NCBI GenBank assembly: GCA_015485245.1
Contig: WFTY01000341.1
Span: 1-18,409, forward strand
Source: Anaerolineales bacterium
GTDB taxonomy: Bacteria; Chloroflexota; Anaerolineae; Anaerolineales; UBA11858
Direction: 5' to 3'
DNA length: 18,409 bases
Below the pieces are notes generated by a model. That model did not search any database and had not been told where the DNA came from. It was given only the letters and a program-made list of their open reading frames with translations. Below are positions 1 through 7,598 of the stretch, piece after piece. Within the stretch, counting starts at the first letter, position 1. Each line of letters begins with the position of its first letter. Both the position numbers and the translations under genes were made by a program.

Positions 1-167
1 AGCAGCAGATCGTGGATGCGCTGCTGGCGATTGCGGAGACCGAAGAAGGCCAGGCTGCGCTGGACACCGCTTATCAGTGGGGTGGTCTGGAAGCGCATGA
101 CGATACCTTCTATGATGCCTTCCGCCAGGTGCTCGACGCGGCTGGCGTCTCGGCTGAAGACCTGTAA
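1..167 (+). CDS. 3' end of a probable PhnD-like substrate-binding protein (partial)
   Basis: Only the last 54 codons are present; the frame opens before the window and ends with TAA at 165-167. The tail has an alternating helical pattern, a segment reading EGQAALDTAYQWGGLEAHDD, and then a Tyr-Asp and Phe-Arg element close to the C-terminus. That arrangement resembles the C-terminal end of periplasmic phosphate/phosphite/phosphonate-binding proteins (PhnD family), which deliver an oxyanion to an ABC importer. The next genes encode a nucleoside-type ABC importer whose usual partner is a BMP-family lipoprotein. This tail does not look like a BMP C-terminus to me, but 54 residues are too few to be sure. 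A hairpin and a fresh promoter separate it from the ABC genes, so they are probably not one operon. Confidence 0.5.
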   Translation, partial: QQIVDALLAIAETEEGQAALDTAYQWGGLEAHDDTFYDAFRQVLDAAGVSAEDL

Positions 168-215
168 ACTTCTTGTGTGAAGCGCGAACTTTTTGTAAGC
201 GCTCTCAGACACACT

Positions 216-251
216 GCTGCAGGAGGGCGGCTCTGGTCTCCCTCCTGCAGC
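216..251 (+). terminator. Hairpin after the partial binding-protein gene, probable terminator
   Basis: A perfect 12-bp GC-rich inverted repeat (216-227 with 240-251) with a 12-base loop begins about 49 bases after the stop codon. It is followed only by a short T run (ccctttaac), so termination may be inefficient or factor-assisted. Confidence 0.5.
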
Positions 252-364
252 CCTTTAACAGACGGGCTTACGCAGTTGAAGCCAGAACGCTGGCTGAGTG
301 CTCGCAGAGAGACCTGCTGTTGCAAGAAAAAGCTCTACCTTTGCCTACTTTTTTTTGACACTCG
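252..364. other. Spacer without recognised content
   Basis: Between the hairpin and the promoter I see no ORF with a ribosome-binding site, no tRNA fold and no clear repeat. The stretch ends in an eight-base T run (349-356) just before the promoter. A TTGACA occurs at 355-360 but is only 7 bases from the TATAAT, so it cannot serve as its -35 box. Confidence 0.5.
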
Positions 365-373
365 TGATATAAT
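365..373 (+). promoter_or_regulatory. Extended -10 promoter for the nucleoside ABC importer
   Basis: The sequence TGATATAAT is a perfect extended -10 element (TGN followed by TATAAT). No good -35 box lies 16-18 bases upstream, which is tolerated for extended -10 promoters. Transcription would start near 380, giving a leader of about 60 bases before the ATG at 440. Confidence 0.7.
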
Positions 374-382
374 GGCGCGCTA

Positions 383-420
383 GTGTGCTGGTCATGACGG
401 TGAAACCGGCGCTCGAACAC
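383..420 (+). promoter_or_regulatory. Structured 5' leader of the ABC importer mRNA (unassigned)
   Basis: Two pairings compete. One is a short hairpin, CGGT (398-401) with ACCG (405-408). The other is a longer pairing of 387-392 with 405-410 (one G-U), which can be closed by GTGT (383-386) with ACAC (417-420). It matches no purine or other riboswitch class I know, and the fold may be fortuitous. Confidence 0.25.
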
Positions 421-439
421 CAACATCATTGAGGTTTTT

Positions 440-1963
440 ATGTCGCCCATTCTTGAGCTGCGTGGAATTACCAAACGATTTCCGGGTGTGCTGGCGAACG
501 ACCATATTGACCTGACGCTGGAGCAGGGCGAGATTCATGCCTTGCTGGGGGAGAACGGCGCTGGTAAGACTACCTTAATGAATATCCTTTATGGGTTGTA
601 CTCTCCGGACGAAGGAGAGATCTTCGTTCGCGGAGAGAAGATCGAAGTTCGTTCTCCCAGCGATTCAATTAAAGCCGGAGTGGGGATGGTTCACCAGCAC
701 TTTATGTTGGTGCCTGTTTTTACCGTTACCGAGAATGTGATGCTCGGTGATGAAATCACCCGTATGGGCGGTTTCCTCAATCGCCGCGCCGCGGCTGAGC
801 GCATTCGTGCGATTTCGGATCAGTATCACCTCGAGGTCAACCCGGATGCGTATGTGCGTGACCTGCCGGTGGGGGTTCAGCAACGTGTTGAAATCATCAA
901 GCTGCTTTATCGTGAGGCGGATATCCTGATCCTGGACGAGCCTACCGCGGTGCTTACCCCGCAGGAAGTGGATGAACTTTTCACCATCATGCGTTCCCTT
1001 GTGGAGCACGGCAAGTCGATCATCTTTATTACCCACAAACTGCGCGAAGTGTTGGAATTTGCCGATCGGATCACCGTGATTCGGGGAGGCAAGGTCGTTG
1101 GCGCCACCACCCCACAGGAAGCCGATCAGAATCAACTGGCCGCCATGATGGTGGGTCGGGCGGTGGACCTGCATTTGGAGAAAGCCCCCGCTCAGCCGCA
1201 GGACGTCGTGTTGCAGGTTGAAGACCTGGTGGTCCTGGATGATGCGGAGCAGGTGGCCGTTAATCAGGTCTCGTTTGAAGTTCGTGCCGGGGAGATCCTG
1301 GGCGTTGCCGGGGTGCAGGGCAACGGTCAAACGGAGCTGGTGCGGGCGCTGACCGGCCTGACGAACCCGGTCAGCGGCAGGGTAACCTTGCTGGGGCAGG
1401 ATATCACCACCGCCTCGCCGCGCGAGATCACCGAATTGGGTTCAGCGCACATCCCCGAAGATCGTCAACGGGATGGGTTGGTGCTCACGGCTACCGTGGC
1501 GGATAATTTCGTTCTCAATACATATTATCGTCCTCCCTTCGCCAGAGGCGTTTGGCTTCAGGAAGAAAAGGTGTTGGAAACGGCTGAGGAGATCATTGAG
1601 AAATTCGATGTGCGTACTCCCAGCGCCTTGATCCCCGTGGGATCGCTCTCTGGCGGCAATCAGCAAAAGGTGATTGTGGGGCGTGAGTTCTCGCGCCCGA
1701 TCAAGTTTCTGGTAGCCTCGCAGCCAACCCGCGGCCTGGACGTAGGCTCCATTGAATACATTCACCATCGGCTGATTGAGAAGCGCGATGATGGTTGTGC
1801 CGTGTTGCTGGTTTCCACCGAGCTGGATGAGATCATGGAGCTTTCTGACCGCATTGCGGTCATGTATCGCGGCAAGATGATCGCCATTGTGGATGCCGCG
1901 CAAACGACTAAGGAAGAGGTTGGCCTGCTGATGGCCGGTGTGGTTGCCCAGTCGGGCGGGTGA
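440..1963 (+). CDS. Nucleoside/simple-sugar ABC importer, duplicated ATPase subunit (YufO/RbsA-like)
   Basis: A 507-residue cytoplasmic ATPase that would power nucleoside uptake through the two permeases encoded just downstream. It has two ABC domains in tandem, as in RbsA, MglA and the YufO/NupO class. Domain 1 has Walker A GENGAGKTT at residues 37-45, a Q-loop near MVHQHF, signature-like LPVGVQQRVEI and Walker B ILILDEPTAVLTP. Domain 2 starts near residue 255, with a degenerate Walker A (GVQGNGQTE, about 290), a full signature LSGGNQQKV (about 404) and a degenerate Walker B containing ASQPTRGLD. This asymmetry is normal for the family and implies one main catalytic site. The ATG at 440 follows GAGG with 5-base spacing. 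The permease pair fits nucleoside importers of the BMP-dependent type better than ribose systems. Substrate is inferred. Confidence 0.92.
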   Translation: MSPILELRGITKRFPGVLANDHIDLTLEQGEIHALLGENGAGKTTLMNILYGLYSPDEGEIFVRGEKIEVRSPSDSIKAGVGMVHQHFMLVPVFTVTENVMLGDEITRMGGFLNRRAAAERIRAISDQYHLEVNPDAYVRDLPVGVQQRVEIIKLLYREADILILDEPTAVLTPQEVDELFTIMRSLVEHGKSIIFITHKLREVLEFADRITVIRGGKVVGATTPQEADQNQLAAMMVGRAVDLHLEKAPAQPQDVVLQVEDLVVLDDAEQVAVNQVSFEVRAGEILGVAGVQGNGQTELVRALTGLTNPVSGRVTLLGQDITTASPREITELGSAHIPEDRQRDGLVLTATVADNFVLNTYYRPPFARGVWLQEEKVLETAEEIIEKFDVRTPSALIPVGSLSGGNQQKVIVGREFSRPIKFLVASQPTRGLDVGSIEYIHHRLIEKRDDGCAVLLVSTELDEIMELSDRIAVMYRGKMIAIVDAAQTTKEEVGLLMAGVVAQSGG

Positions 1964-2014
1964 GCTGGACTGCACGACGGCAAAAGCGCATCCACACCCA
2001 ATGAGGATGAGTGC

Positions 2015-3259
2015 ATGAGCAATTCGGACAAGGCGCAAGAAAAGAAGAAATTTGCCGGCGTTTTTCTGGATGAGATTTCCAAGAGCCCGCTGACCGTCAC
2101 CATTTTGGCGATCTTCAGCGGCTTGGTGTTGGGGGGGCTTCTGGTGGCGGTGACCTCGGAAGATGTCTACGCTGCTGTGCGCGTGTCGTTCGGGGAGACT
2201 CTGCGCGTGGCCTGGGATGCGGCCTGGCGCACCTATAAAGCTTTATTTATCGGTTCAGTTGGCGACCCAGCTCGCATTATGGCTGCGTTTCAGAGCGGTG
2301 ATGCTGAAGCGATCCGCCGGGCGGTCAACCCGTTTTTTGAAAGTCTGGTGCAGTCTACCCCATATATCTTTGCTGGCCTGGCAGTGGCTTTGGGCTTTCG
2401 AGTTGGTCTGTTCAACATCGGCGCTGAAGGCCAGTTGTTTATCGGCGCGACGACTACAGTGGTGGTGGCTTTGTTCCTCAAAGGATTGCCCGCCATCATC
2501 CATGTGCCGTTGGCGCTGCTGGCGGGATTTATCGGCGGGGGCTTCTGGGGCTTTATCCCTGGTTGGCTGAAAGCGAAAACCGGTGGGCATGAGGTGATCA
2601 ACACCATCATGATGAATTACATCGCCTTCCGCCTGAGCGAGTTCCTGTTGCGCGGGCCGCTGAAAAACCCGGAGGGGTACAGCCCGATCACGGCTGAAAT
2701 TCAAGATTCGGCCAAGTTGTGGCGGTTTTTCGAAAGTCCTATTCGCTTCCACATTGGTTTCTTTATTGCTTTGTTCTGCGCTTATCTGGTGTATTTGCTG
2801 CTGTTTAAGACGACCTGGGGCTTCACGCTGCGCACAGTGGGCTCCAACCCACACGCTGCGCGTTACGCCGGGATGAACATCGTCAAGAGCACCGTGGTCG
2901 CCATGTTCCTCTCTGGCGGGCTGGCTGGCCTGGCAGGGGCGAACGAGGTGTTGGGGGTCAATCACAATCTGGCGGTGGCGTTTTCCTCGGGATATGGCTT
3001 TGACTCCATCGCTCTGGCTCTGCTGGGCAAGAGTCATCCCTTGGGGGTGGTGCTGGCAGCTATTCTGTTTGGCTTTCTGCGGAACGGCGCCATCCAGATG
3101 CAGCTCACCGCCGGCATCCCTATTGACATCATCTCGGTGCTGCAAGCGGCCATTCTGGCGTTCATTGCCGCGCCGGCAATTATCCGTACAATCTATCGGC
3201 TGAAGGAACCGGAAATGGATCTGGACACGATTACTCTGCGCGGTTGGGGAGGGAATTAA
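2015..3259 (+). CDS. Nucleoside-type ABC importer permease 1 (YufP-like)
   Basis: A 414-residue integral membrane subunit forming half of the importer channel. After a short charged N-terminus there is a first hydrophobic helix (about residues 25-50), then a soluble stretch of about 60 residues. The core contains the motifs FRVGLFNIGAEGQLFIGA, GGHEVINTIMMNYIAF and NPHAARYAGMN, which mark the BPD_transp_2 permeases of the YufP/NupP class. The EGQ element and the Asn-Pro-Ala-Ala-Tyr-Gly stretch are the usual contacts with the ATPase. The ATG at 2015 has GAGG 8 bases upstream. The gene lies 51 bases after the ATPase gene, and its TAA overlaps the ATG of permease 2 by one base, so the two should be translationally coupled. 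Confidence 0.9.
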   Translation: MSNSDKAQEKKKFAGVFLDEISKSPLTVTILAIFSGLVLGGLLVAVTSEDVYAAVRVSFGETLRVAWDAAWRTYKALFIGSVGDPARIMAAFQSGDAEAIRRAVNPFFESLVQSTPYIFAGLAVALGFRVGLFNIGAEGQLFIGATTTVVVALFLKGLPAIIHVPLALLAGFIGGGFWGFIPGWLKAKTGGHEVINTIMMNYIAFRLSEFLLRGPLKNPEGYSPITAEIQDSAKLWRFFESPIRFHIGFFIALFCAYLVYLLLFKTTWGFTLRTVGSNPHAARYAGMNIVKSTVVAMFLSGGLAGLAGANEVLGVNHNLAVAFSSGYGFDSIALALLGKSHPLGVVLAAILFGFLRNGAIQMQLTAGIPIDIISVLQAAILAFIAAPAIIRTIYRLKEPEMDLDTITLRGWGGN

Positions 3260-4521
3260 TGGCGGAAACAGTTGCGAACAATCACCTCACCTATGTTTCT
3301 CCAACTCGCCAGCGCGTGATGGGTGTTGTATTTCTGGGCATCGGTGTGGTGCTCTGGTTTCTCTTCGCCCGGGACGTTGCACCCGATGCGTTGACCACTT
3401 ACCGGCTGACGCCGGGCGGCTCGGCGCAAGAGCTGCCTAACTGGGTCTTCCCGACCTTGCCGATGCTTAACTTCCTCATCATTTTCAGCATCGGTCTTGG
3501 CGCTTATCAACTGGTGCGCGGCTTTGGCAAGCGCACTAACCTTGTGCTGGGGCTTGTCACGGCGTTTTTTATCTTTGGTTTTCTCAGTTGGGCGACCTCC
3601 GGTGGGTCGCTGAATCTGGCGGGTTTGTTCCGCAGCGCGCTGGTCAAAGCCGTGCCGCTGACTATTGGCGCCCTCTCCGGAGTGCTTTGCGAACGTTCGG
3701 GTGTGGTCAACATCGCCATTGAAGGGATGATGCTCACCGGCGCGTTCGTCGGCGCGTTTGTTGGCAGCGTGACCAATTTGTGGATCGGGCTGTTTGCCGC
3801 GGTGCTTTCCGGCGGAGTGCTGGCGGCGGTGTTGGCGGTGCTTTCGATTAAATATAAGTCGGATCAGATCATCGCCGGGACGGTGATCAACATCTTCGCC
3901 ACCGGAATCACATCCTTCCTTTCGGCGAAGTTCCTGCAGAAGTATCAATACCTCAACGACCCCGGGCGCTTCCCGACGATCAAAATTCCCGTGCTGGCGG
4001 ATATCCCCTTCGTGGGGCCAATTTTGTTTCAGCACAACATGTTTGTGTATGCGTTGTACTTTTTCCTGATCGCGCTGACGGTCGGGTTGTATTACACCCG
4101 CTGGGGGCTGCGCACCCGCTCGGTGGGCGAACACCCCAAAGCCGCGGATACGCTGGGCATTAACGTCTATCGTACGCGCTATATCTCAGTGATCCTGGGC
4201 GGTTTCATGGCCGGCTTTGGCGGCGCGTACTTCACGCTGGGTTCGGTGGGGCGTTTTGACGAGGTGATGACCGCTGGACGCGGCTTTATCGGCCTGGCGG
4301 CGATGATCTTTGGTAACTGGAACCCCATTGGTTCATTTGGCGCCGGCTTGTTGTTTGGGTTCTTCGATGCGCTTTCGGCCAAGGTCGCCATCCTGAAGGT
4401 GCCAATTCCCTCAGAGATCATGCTGATGTTCCCCTACCTGGCGACGATGATTGCTCTGGCAGGGGTGGTTGGACGAGGCCAGATGCCCGCCGCCGACGGA
4501 CAACCTTACGAGAAAGAGTAA
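3259..4521 (+). CDS. Nucleoside-type ABC importer permease 2 (YufQ-like)
   Basis: A 420-residue integral membrane protein, the second half of the importer channel. Its core carries LCERSGVVNIAIEGMMLTGA, SDQIIAGTVINIFATG and RTRSVGEHPKAADTLGINV, parallel to the motifs of permease 1 and typical of the YufQ/NupQ class. I chose the ATG at 3259 over an in-frame TTG at 3244. It sits in a TAATG overlap with the previous stop, and the strong Shine-Dalgarno GGGGAGGG at 3246-3253 is at normal distance from it. An N-terminal extension (residues 1-110) with two hydrophobic segments and a soluble loop precedes the conserved core. This is the last gene of the operon; a bidirectional hairpin follows. Confidence 0.9.
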   Translation: MAETVANNHLTYVSPTRQRVMGVVFLGIGVVLWFLFARDVAPDALTTYRLTPGGSAQELPNWVFPTLPMLNFLIIFSIGLGAYQLVRGFGKRTNLVLGLVTAFFIFGFLSWATSGGSLNLAGLFRSALVKAVPLTIGALSGVLCERSGVVNIAIEGMMLTGAFVGAFVGSVTNLWIGLFAAVLSGGVLAAVLAVLSIKYKSDQIIAGTVINIFATGITSFLSAKFLQKYQYLNDPGRFPTIKIPVLADIPFVGPILFQHNMFVYALYFFLIALTVGLYYTRWGLRTRSVGEHPKAADTLGINVYRTRYISVILGGFMAGFGGAYFTLGSVGRFDEVMTAGRGFIGLAAMIFGNWNPIGSFGAGLLFGFFDALSAKVAILKVPIPSEIMLMFPYLATMIALAGVVGRGQMPAADGQPYEKE

Positions 4522-4522
4522 G

Positions 4523-4600
4523 GCGCGGAACCGCAGAGACGGAGAAAAGCAGAGCCGCAGAGAAAGAAATGGATTTCTCTGCGGCTCTTTGCATCTACCC
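4523..4600. repeat. Degenerate octanucleotide array, CCGCAGAG type, in inverted halves
   Basis: CCGCAGAG occurs at 4531 and 4555, and the related AAGCAGAG at 4547, all in the same 8-base register. Less similar units (4523, 4539, 4563) lie between and around them. The complementary unit CTCTGCGG is at 4577, followed in register by CTCTTTGC (4585) and ATCTACCC (4593). A smaller trace of the same periodicity is at 4672-4695, where TTTTCGCG is followed by GCTCCGCG. The array fills the gap between two convergent operons. Confidence 0.7.
4551..4588. terminator. Bidirectional intrinsic terminator between convergent operons
   Basis: A perfect 15-bp inverted repeat (4551-4565 with 4574-4588) with an 8-base loop. 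On the plus strand it is followed by TTTGCATCT, and on the minus strand by GCTTTTCTCC. It can therefore end both the ABC importer transcript and the opposite transcript ending at 4692. The stem is built from the inverted octamer units. Confidence 0.7.
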
Positions 4601-4691
4601 GCAAATTCAGAAATGTGCCGGGTTTCAACACACTCAACCGACGGCGCAATTCTCGGATGGGCTTTTTTGTCTTTTCGCGGCTCCGCGTTTT

Positions 4692-5852
4692 CTATTTCAG
4701 TGGATAGCGACCGAATTCCTCCACCGCGTCTACCATCGCCAGCACGTTCTCCGGCGGTACGTCGTCCATGATGGTGTGCACCGAAGCGACCATGTACCCT
4801 CCGCCGGGGCCGAGGATTTCAATCACCCGGCGCACTTCGGCGCGCACCTCCTCCGGCGTGCCGTAGGGTAGCACCCGATGGGTGTCGATCGCCCCGCAGA
4901 GAACCAGTTCCTTGCCATATCGTTTTTTCAATTCGGGCAGATCCGCCATGCGCCCCGCCGAAGTCTGGATCGGGTTGAGGATATCCACCCCGATTTCGAT
5001 GAAGTCGTCGATCAGAGGGAAAACATCGCCATCCGTGTGGAAGAAGACTTTGGCCTTGGTGCGTTCTTTGATGAATTGAATGAAATCCGCATGGATGGGT
5101 TTGAGGAACTGGCGATACATTTTAGGGGAGATCATCAGACTGGATTGCGTCCCCAGGTCGTCGCCGATTTTGATGATGTCTACGTTGTTCCCCAACTCGG
5201 CCAGGAAGGGCCCCATCAGCTCCTTGCAGACTTGCAGAATCTTTTCCAGCAGCGCCTGGGCGAAATCGGGATTCAGCCCCATGTTCAGCAGGAAGACGTC
5301 CATCCCCTGCATGGCGTGAGCGCGCTCAAAGGGGAAGAGCAGCCAGGGGGTTGCCATGATGGCGTACTGGTTTTCTTCGGCCAGGCGGCGCGCCTGAGCG
5401 CGCACATGCGCGATGCGCGTCGGGTCCGACATATCCGGCCAGGGATAGCTTTCGATCTCCTCGATGGTGGATGCCTCCGCCATGGGGTGGACGCCGGGGA
5501 ACCAGTGGCCGGGGGTGATTTCCACCTGGCCGCTGCCCCAGGAATCAATGTAAGGACTGTGCGGTTCTCGCTCACGATTGCGCTTGCGGATGTGTTCCGG
5601 CTCCAGGTCGGTCACGCCGCGCACATCGCTGCGCAGGCGTTGCATGGTCTCTTCGTCGATTGCCGCTGTGCCCAGCTCCGGCCATTCGTAGATGTACTCA
5701 TCCGGCGCCTCGATCCCCAGCAATTTTTTGATTCCTTGATAGGTGGGCATTTTGATGCTGGTGGCGTTGCTCACCCCCAGGATGATCGGCACGCGGTCGG
5801 GTTCTTCGTGGTTGAGGGTGGCTAAGACGCGTTCGCGGGGGGTCATTGTCAT
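4692..5852 (-). CDS. Uroporphyrinogen decarboxylase (URO-D) family protein, function unknown
   Basis: A 386-residue soluble protein with the URO-D/methyltransferase TIM-barrel pattern. It begins with TPRERVLATLNHEEPDRVP, typical of the non-haem branch of the family, and later has DIIKIGDDLGTQSSLMISP. Next come FFHTDGDVFPLID (His about 272), an ILNPIQ segment, a Cys near 319 in VLCGAID, and a C-terminal PPENVLAMVDAV. True HemE has an N-terminal Arg-rich coproporphyrinogen-binding motif that is absent here. Family members that act as corrinoid methyltransferases (MtaA/MtbA/CmuA type) bind zinc through His-X-Cys plus a distal Cys. Here the first pair is His-Thr-Asp, so the site is altered. The ATG at 5852 has AAGGA 8-9 bases upstream; an ATG two codons later is possible. 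It lies 60 bases after murJ on the same strand, perhaps co-transcribed. Substrate is not predictable. Confidence 0.85.
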   Translation of the reverse strand: MTMTPRERVLATLNHEEPDRVPIILGVSNATSIKMPTYQGIKKLLGIEAPDEYIYEWPELGTAAIDEETMQRLRSDVRGVTDLEPEHIRKRNREREPHSPYIDSWGSGQVEITPGHWFPGVHPMAEASTIEEIESYPWPDMSDPTRIAHVRAQARRLAEENQYAIMATPWLLFPFERAHAMQGMDVFLLNMGLNPDFAQALLEKILQVCKELMGPFLAELGNNVDIIKIGDDLGTQSSLMISPKMYRQFLKPIHADFIQFIKERTKAKVFFHTDGDVFPLIDDFIEIGVDILNPIQTSAGRMADLPELKKRYGKELVLCGAIDTHRVLPYGTPEEVRAEVRRVIEILGPGGGYMVASVHTIMDDVPPENVLAMVDAVEEFGRYPLK

Positions 5853-5912
5853 AGTAGGGTTCCTTTGGGGCTACTCACCAGCAAGCGGATGATTAACTGA
5901 TCTGTGGGTAAA

Positions 5913-7478
5913 TCAATAGGATTGGAGGCTGGGTGTTTCAATTTTACCCAGGATTTTTACTTCCGGCCAGATGAAGGGCAACGCCAGCAGGCCGACCAGG
6001 CCCAGCACACCGAGGCTTGCGAGGGCGGCCAGCGGTGTGGAGAGCGCAGCCAGCGGCGTGATGCGCAGGAGCAGGTGGGCGAGGCCTGCCGTTGCCAGGG
6101 AGACCCCGCCGAGGCGCATCAGCGGCGCGCCCAAACCGCGCCAGAAGGGCACTTTACGGCCAACCAGCCAGAGTAACAGCAACGTCTCGCTACTGAACGC
6201 CAGTGTGTTCGCCAGGCCGATTCCAGGGGCGCCCAGCAGGGGCGTCAGGACGGCTCCCAGGGCGATGAACGCCACCACCGTGAGTGCGGATGCCAGCAGC
6301 GGCGTGACGGCGTTCTGGCGGGCGTAGAACGCCCTCACGCCGATCTCTAGCAGCGAATGCCCGACCAATCCAAGCATATAAGCGCGCACTGTCCAGGTGA
6401 CCAGGTTGCTCCCGGCAGCATCAAAGCCCAAAATCTCGATCAGCGGTCGGATGCCGACGATCAACAGCGCCGCTGCGGGCAGGGTGAGCGCCAGGATAGC
6501 GCGCACGGTGGCGTGCAAGGATCGGCGGTAAGACTCTTCTTCGCCCAGGGCCGCCTGCTCAGAAAGCGTGGGCAGCAGCACTGTGCCGATGGCCGTGCCG
6601 ATCAACGATTCGGGGACCTGCATAAACAGCCACCCGTAAACCAGCGCGCTCACCGCGCCGGTGGTTAGCGCGGAGGCCAGGTTGTCCTGGGCGATGAAGA
6701 CCACCTGGATGAAGAACACCGTCCCCACGCGCGGGAGCATCAAGCGGATGACTTGTTGAACGCCGGGATGAGCGAGATCCAGGCGCGGCGTCCAGTGGAA
6801 GCGATAGCGGATCAACCCTGGGATCTGCACTCCCAGGAAGAGCGCTGCCCCCAGGATGGTTCCATAGACCAGGCCGTGCACACCAAGCCCCAGGGCAGGC
6901 AGCGTGATCCCCGCGAGGTTGTACCCCTCTTCGGGAACAAGGATGAACACCCCGATCAGCGTGCCGACATCATACATGCTGGGGGCCAGGGCGGGCAGTA
7001 AAAAGTGCTGATTGGCCTGTAACCCGGCGATCACCAGTCCGCTCATGGAGAAAAGCAGCGTGGCGATCAGGTTGAGGCGCATGAGTTCAATCACCAGCTC
7101 CTGCTGTTCGGGAGTGAAGTTGGGCACCACGCCGAATTTGCCGGTGACGATGGGGCGCGCGAAGATGGCGATCGCCACGGAAAGTGTGGCGGTAACCAGG
7201 AACAGCAAATTGCCGATGCGCGAGAACACGCCCCAGGCGGCGGCGCGCCCATCCTTCTCCAGGTATTCGCTCAGCACCGGAATGAGCGCCATAGAGAGCG
7301 CTCCACCGGAAATCAGCGCGAAGAGCAAATCCGGGTAGTTGTTGGCTGCGTTGAAGGCGTCCAGCTCGGAGGAGAGGCCGAAGGTGCGGGCGATGACCAC
7401 CTGGCGGATGAAGCCGAGACCTTTCTCCAACCCGAAGAACAGAGCGACGATTAGCGTAGAGCGAGCGACATGTTTCAT
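5913..7478 (-). CDS. murJ: MurJ/MviN-type lipid II flippase
   Basis: A 521-residue polytopic membrane protein of the MOP superfamily. MurJ moves the undecaprenyl-linked peptidoglycan precursor across the cytoplasmic membrane, and 14 helices are expected. The N-terminus aligns by eye with MurJ: GFIRQVVIARTFG carries the essential Arg (about residue 25), followed by the conserved Asp of SELDAFNAANNYPDL (about 40). GGALSMALIPVLSEYLE stands where the E. coli protein has AEGAFSQAFVPILAEY, so the usual AEGA is SGGA here. A second conserved region reads RAFYARQNAVTPL. The ATG at 7478 has AGGA about 9 bases upstream and is served by the minus-strand extended -10 promoter at 7517-7525. A polysaccharide flippase of the same superfamily is the alternative, but the N-terminal motifs favour MurJ. 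Confidence 0.88.
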   Translation of the reverse strand: MKHVARSTLIVALFFGLEKGLGFIRQVVIARTFGLSSELDAFNAANNYPDLLFALISGGALSMALIPVLSEYLEKDGRAAAWGVFSRIGNLLFLVTATLSVAIAIFARPIVTGKFGVVPNFTPEQQELVIELMRLNLIATLLFSMSGLVIAGLQANQHFLLPALAPSMYDVGTLIGVFILVPEEGYNLAGITLPALGLGVHGLVYGTILGAALFLGVQIPGLIRYRFHWTPRLDLAHPGVQQVIRLMLPRVGTVFFIQVVFIAQDNLASALTTGAVSALVYGWLFMQVPESLIGTAIGTVLLPTLSEQAALGEEESYRRSLHATVRAILALTLPAAALLIVGIRPLIEILGFDAAGSNLVTWTVRAYMLGLVGHSLLEIGVRAFYARQNAVTPLLASALTVVAFIALGAVLTPLLGAPGIGLANTLAFSSETLLLLWLVGRKVPFWRGLGAPLMRLGGVSLATAGLAHLLLRITPLAALSTPLAALASLGVLGLVGLLALPFIWPEVKILGKIETPSLQSY

Positions 7479-7516
7479 AGGCGGGGTTCCTGGTTGTTAT
7501 TTGGGGGAATGGGGTA

Positions 7517-7525
7517 AGTATAGCA
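7517..7525 (-). promoter_or_regulatory. Extended -10 promoter for murJ
   Basis: On the minus strand the sequence reads TGCTATACT, an extended -10 with five of six matches in the hexamer. No -35 box is recognisable. Transcription would start near 7510, about 30 bases before the murJ ATG. Confidence 0.6.
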
Positions 7526-7543
7526 CGGCCTTTGGGGGCGCTT

Positions 7544-7552
7544 TGGTATAAT
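7544..7552 (+). promoter_or_regulatory. Extended -10 promoter for the zinc-ribbon/C39 pair
   Basis: TGGTATAAT is a perfect extended -10 element. Transcription would start near 7559. The two divergent -10 boxes are only 24 bases apart, so the RNA polymerase footprints would overlap. Confidence 0.65.
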
Positions 7553-7585
7553 CGTGCCACAATTGCTGGGTTGTGAGAGGTTGCC

Positions 7586-7593
7586 AGAGGAGG
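7586..7593 (+). promoter_or_regulatory. Shine-Dalgarno that fixes a TTG start
   Basis: AGAGGAGG lies 5 bases before an in-frame TTG at 7599. The alternative GTG at 7554 directly abuts the -10 box and lies upstream of the expected transcription start, so it cannot be the start from this promoter. Confidence 0.75.
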
Positions 7594-7598
7594 TTGTT

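Noticed and set aside
355..360. Perfect TTGACA just upstream of TATAAT at 368-373
   Set aside because: Spacing is only 7 bases, so the two cannot act as one -35/-10 pair; the extended -10 explains the promoter better.
383..420. Purine riboswitch in the leader of the nucleoside importer
   Set aside because: The leader lacks the three-way junction and conserved core of that class and is too short.
1200..1963. Degenerate Walker A and Walker B in the second ABC domain as possible inactivation
   Set aside because: The same asymmetry is usual in RbsA/YufO-type duplicated ATPases, so it is not damage.
3256..4134. Minus-strand open frame of 292 codons opposite the second permease
   Set aside because: Composition (Arg, Gln, His rich) is that of a reversed membrane-protein gene; the plus strand has clear permease motifs.
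4878..5825. Plus-strand open frame of 315 codons opposite the URO-D-family gene
   Set aside because: Antisense to a clear protein family; its length reflects base composition.
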